Part shown: piece after piece, positions 50,795 through 53,483 of the stretch
Position numbering within the stretch: the first letter of the stretch is position 1
How the letters are laid out: every line of letters starts with the position of its first letter
Assembly: GCA_024696355.1 (NCBI GenBank)
Contig: JAILGV010000014.1
Span: 1 to 53,483 of the forward strand
Length of the DNA: 53,483 nucleotides
Direction of reading: 5' to 3'
Source: Solobacterium sp.
Lineage (GTDB): Bacteria > Bacillota_I > Bacilli_A > Erysipelotrichales > Erysipelotrichaceae
Notes under the pieces: generated by a model
What the model was told of the DNA's origin: nothing
Seen by the model: only the letters and a program-made list of their open reading frames with translations
Database searches by the model: none
Made by a program: the position numbers and the translations under genes

Positions 50795-53483
50795 TCAGTT
50801 CAGTCCGTATTTTGCTCTCTCCTGCCGGCTCATGGTCTGCGTTCCGGTAAATTCCCGGGCGATTTCAGTCATCTGTCCGACGGAACAGAGAGGATAATAG
50901 CCCAGATGTGCTTCGGTTCCGGTACTTCCGGCACCGGCGATCAGGCGCTGATACTCTTCGTCAAATCCGTAGCAGTTCATCGGACAGAAAGCTTCGGGCG
51001 TCCAGGTGTTTTTATCGATCATATACAGGGCATTTCCGGTTCTCAGTATCAGACGGCTGTCCGTGAAGCTCCATTCCGTTTCATACGGCTCGGATGCTTT
51101 TTCAAGAGGATAGGAAACAATGCGGATGCCGGTCTCTGCATCATAGATATTGAGCGGTAATTCATATTCTCCGCGGATGAGGGAGAATATTCTGCCGTCA
51201 CGGAAGGCGAGGTCCGACTCACTGTCGGAGTTCTGCTGAATTCTTCCGGTGATCTTTCCGTTTTTGTCAAAGACGCGGATTTCGCTTCCAAGATACGGCA
51301 GAACAGCGAAACTTCCGTCGGTATTGTTCCAGGCAGCAGCCGCACTTCCCGTCCGGTCGTATTTTCCGCCGGGCATGCAGCTGTCTTCCTCGATCATAGT
51401 AAAGGATGAATCGGAGGTATTGAAGATGCACCCTCTGATCTTTTCGAATGCTTCGGTCAGATACAGAATCTGCGTGCCGCTTTCATTGATAAACGGTCCG
51501 GCAAGCTGACTGAACTTCTCATCGGGGAGCCACTGTTTCTGAACCGTTTCATTTTCGGGATCATAGATAAACTGCACGGCATGATGTATGGAGCTGCTGT
51601 CCTCACTGTAGCAGACCGCATAATACAGCAGTCCGTTTTTCAGAACCGGCCTGCTCCAGCTGCGCAGTGTTCTGACATACGGGTATGTTGTTTCCGAAGG
51701 AAGCGCAGACGTGCTGTATGTTCCTTCCTCCGTATCGACGGCAAGCAGCTGCAGGGAAGAGGTGTAAAGATACAGCTTCTTCCTGTCTTCGCTGAATCCT
51801 GCCGGCGTGCAGGAAAGCGGGGTACCGGCTTCATCCCTGAAGTCGGCGGTATAGATAAGCCGTCCTGTTTTTCTGTCATAGCAGCGCAGGTCATATGTAC
51901 CGCAGAAGAGCATTCTGTCCCCGGAATAATAAATCTTTCTGGAAATCGGCACCGCCGCATATGTGCCGGGGTCGTCAAATGCCTGCCATACCGAACTGCT
52001 CATGCCGTTCTGATAAAGATAGACATCTCCGTCGTGAAGAACAAAGAATCTTGCTTTCCCGTTTTCCGTGCGGTCCGCCGCACGCCAGTCAAGCGCAGTG
52101 ACTCCGTCCATAAAGGTGCTTACGGTCAGGCATCTGTTTTCAAAGACCGACATGCGTGCAATTTCACCGTTTTCCAGCAGCCATGCCTCTTCACTTTCCT
52201 CCGCCAGGCCGTCCGCACTGCATACAGGAACGGAGGAACAGTCATAGCGGTTCAGCACTTCACCTGTTTCTGCATCGATGTATTCAACAGCATTTGTCAG
52301 TGAGACGCAGAGAACCTGTCTCTTCGTGCCGTTGTTCAGAGCGGCATGCTTCAGATGCGGGAAATAATTCTGATGGAAACCGTATCCTGCGGCTGTTATT
52401 TCATGATGCCACAGCTGCTGTCCGTCCCGGCTGAGACATACGGCCTGCATATATACAGGGGTATATTCCGTATAGGAGTAGCCCGTGGTTGACATGCTGA
52501 CATTGATATTCCTCAGAAACGGCCAGTCATTATCATAATCCGCAAATCCGCAGACCAGGATATTTCCGCTGTCCGTCAGAAATACCGCAGTCGGTTCTTC
52601 CATGGGATCCCCACGGTATTCGATCTGTCTCAGGCTTCCCGTGTCCCTGTCCGTTATCAGGAATCCGCCCAGCTTCTTCCGGTTGTTTTCGGTGACGGCA
52701 TAGGGAAGCAGCACCTCACCCGTCGCACTGCCGGCAAAAAGCCGTCCTTCCTTTCCGGCATTGAAATAGGTGCTGATGCCCTGTCCTGCCTGCCTGAACC
52801 GGGAAATATCGTAATACTCAAGAACTTCAGCGCTTTTGCCGTCAAGCAGATAGAGCGCTGACGAAGTCTGCAGCGCAATGACCGGATCCTGTCCGTCTTT
52901 TTCAATCAGTTCGATATCATCCAGCGGCACCAGATCCTCAGACTGCTGGCACCAGACCGTTTCGCCTGTCGCAAAATCATAGCAGTGCAGGTCATAGCCT
53001 TCCTTTACCAGAAGCCTGTCAGTGCCCATGCACAGCATTTCGGGTTTGCTCAGTACCGGATATGTATCCTCACGGATGACCTGTGCGGTCTGCGTATCAA
53101 TCATCTGCAGGTGCCTGTTCGTATCAAGCACTGCTAGATATCTGCCGCTGCCGTCACAGACAAAATCACTGATGCTGTTGTCCATGGAGAACCTTGCTGT
53201 TACGGCTGTTTCGGAACTTTGCACATCCCGGTAGAGATTCAGGGAACTGCTCAGTGCATAAAGAGCTTCCGGTGTGACAGGACGGTCCTGCTTTTCATTC
53301 GGCAGGGCTTCCATGGCAAGCTGTACGGCAAGCATGCGGTCATAGTTGTTCAGGGCATTGGTGCTTTCTGCGGCCAGATAGCGTGACTGGCTGATCAGTG
53401 AGGCATTGAGATTCTTTCTGATCTGTATATTGGACCAGAACAGCCATGCGGCAGCGGCGGCCATCAGTGCGGCAGCCGCAGTC
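50795..53483 (-). CDS. Membrane-anchored beta-propeller protein, N-terminus cut by window edge
   Basis: At least 896 residues are visible; the frame is open at the right edge. It starts in an Ala-rich membrane helix (ending AAAAAWLFWS), followed by an amphipathic stalk with SLISQSRYLAAES and MLAVQLAMEALP. This S-x-x-L-A-x-x-S stalk is known from STAND/TIR/kinase-WD40 proteins. The rest (about 750 residues) is repeated beta structure of about 40-50 residues per blade with recurring YDAETG, D-x-x-T-G and L-L-A-V-D-T patterns, like WD40 or PQQ propellers. The missing N-terminal part probably carries a TIR, protease or kinase effector domain; which is not known. Function open. Confidence 0.7.
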   Translation of the reverse strand, partial: TAAAALMAAAAAWLFWSNIQIRKNLNASLISQSRYLAAESTNALNNYDRMLAVQLAMEALPNEKQDRPVTPEALYALSSSLNLYRDVQSSETAVTARFSMDNSISDFVCDGSGRYLAVLDTNRHLQMIDTQTAQVIREDTYPVLSKPEMLCMGTDRLLVKEGYDLHCYDFATGETVWCQQSEDLVPLDDIELIEKDGQDPVIALQTSSALYLLDGKSAEVLEYYDISRFRQAGQGISTYFNAGKEGRLFAGSATGEVLLPYAVTENNRKKLGGFLITDRDTGSLRQIEYRGDPMEEPTAVFLTDSGNILVCGFADYDNDWPFLRNINVSMSTTGYSYTEYTPVYMQAVCLSRDGQQLWHHEITAAGYGFHQNYFPHLKHAALNNGTKRQVLCVSLTNAVEYIDAETGEVLNRYDCSSVPVCSADGLAEESEEAWLLENGEIARMSVFENRCLTVSTFMDGVTALDWRAADRTENGKARFFVLHDGDVYLYQNGMSSSVWQAFDDPGTYAAVPISRKIYYSGDRMLFCGTYDLRCYDRKTGRLIYTADFRDEAGTPLSCTPAGFSEDRKKLYLYTSSLQLLAVDTEEGTYSTSALPSETTYPYVRTLRSWSRPVLKNGLLYYAVCYSEDSSSIHHAVQFIYDPENETVQKQWLPDEKFSQLAGPFINESGTQILYLTEAFEKIRGCIFNTSDSSFTMIEEDSCMPGGKYDRTGSAAAAWNNTDGSFAVLPYLGSEIRVFDKNGKITGRIQQNSDSESDLAFRDGRIFSLIRGEYELPLNIYDAETGIRIVSYPLEKASEPYETEWSFTDSRLILRTGNALYMIDKNTWTPEAFCPMNCYGFDEEYQRLIAGAGSTGTEAHLGYYPLCSVGQMTEIAREFTGTQTMSRQERAKYGLN

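Overview
The window looks like a chromosomal segment of a low-to-mid GC Firmicute, most probably of the Erysipelotrichia. Supports for this are the ribosomal/RNA polymerase order rplJ-rplL-ybxB-rpoB-rpoC behind an L10 leader, strong Shine-Dalgarno sites and many U-tailed terminators. An Asn at the rifampicin-contact position of RpoB (as in the related Mollicutes) and purine synthesis finished by PurO plus a stand-alone AICAR transformylase point the same way. The assignment is an inference; no 16S rRNA or tRNA gene was seen.

Layout. 1-3.5 kb: the end of a surface-polysaccharide locus with two tandem bacterial tyrosine kinases (the first truncated by the window edge), then a three-gene cassette (HPr-kinase-like ATPase, PqqD-like carrier, S24/S26 peptidase) that resembles peptide-modification modules. 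3.5-14.4 kb: a UPF0158 gene, then the rplJL-ybxB-rpoBC transcription/translation block. 14.5-18 kb: an acyl-CoA synthetase with a lipoyl-less E2-like acyltransferase, and a VanY-type carboxypeptidase. 18-25 kb: asnA, two XRE-type regulators, a truncated MocR regulator divergent from a threonine aldolase, an orphan degenerate tyrosine recombinase, a candidate small RNA and a zinc-ribbon protein. 25-34.8 kb: bcp-yaaA (peroxide defence), a MarR regulator with a very large ABC exporter, an M24-fold protein lacking metal ligands, MutT, a HAD phosphatase, a TraX-like membrane protein and a PfkB kinase. 35-45 kb: a LytTR regulator with a SnoaL-like domain, then the purine operon purE-M-N-O-AICARFT-D-L behind a leader with a small ORF and a terminator. 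45.4-53.5 kb: a DUF1576 membrane protein, the TrkA/TrkH potassium system, a second PfkB kinase, and a large membrane-anchored beta-propeller protein cut by the right edge.

The most interesting material is outside the housekeeping blocks: the kinase/PqqD/peptidase cassette with a possible 45-residue peptide ORF just downstream; a terminator-ended candidate small RNA whose C-rich loop is perfectly complementary over 9 bases to the ribosome-binding site of the DUF1576 gene; several proteins of known folds that have lost catalytic residues (E2-like, M24-like, MocR-like, recombinase-like); an RpoB with a roughly 190-residue insertion that seems periodic; and possible RNA-level control before asnA and purE. 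All calls were made by reading the sequence; no database search was run.
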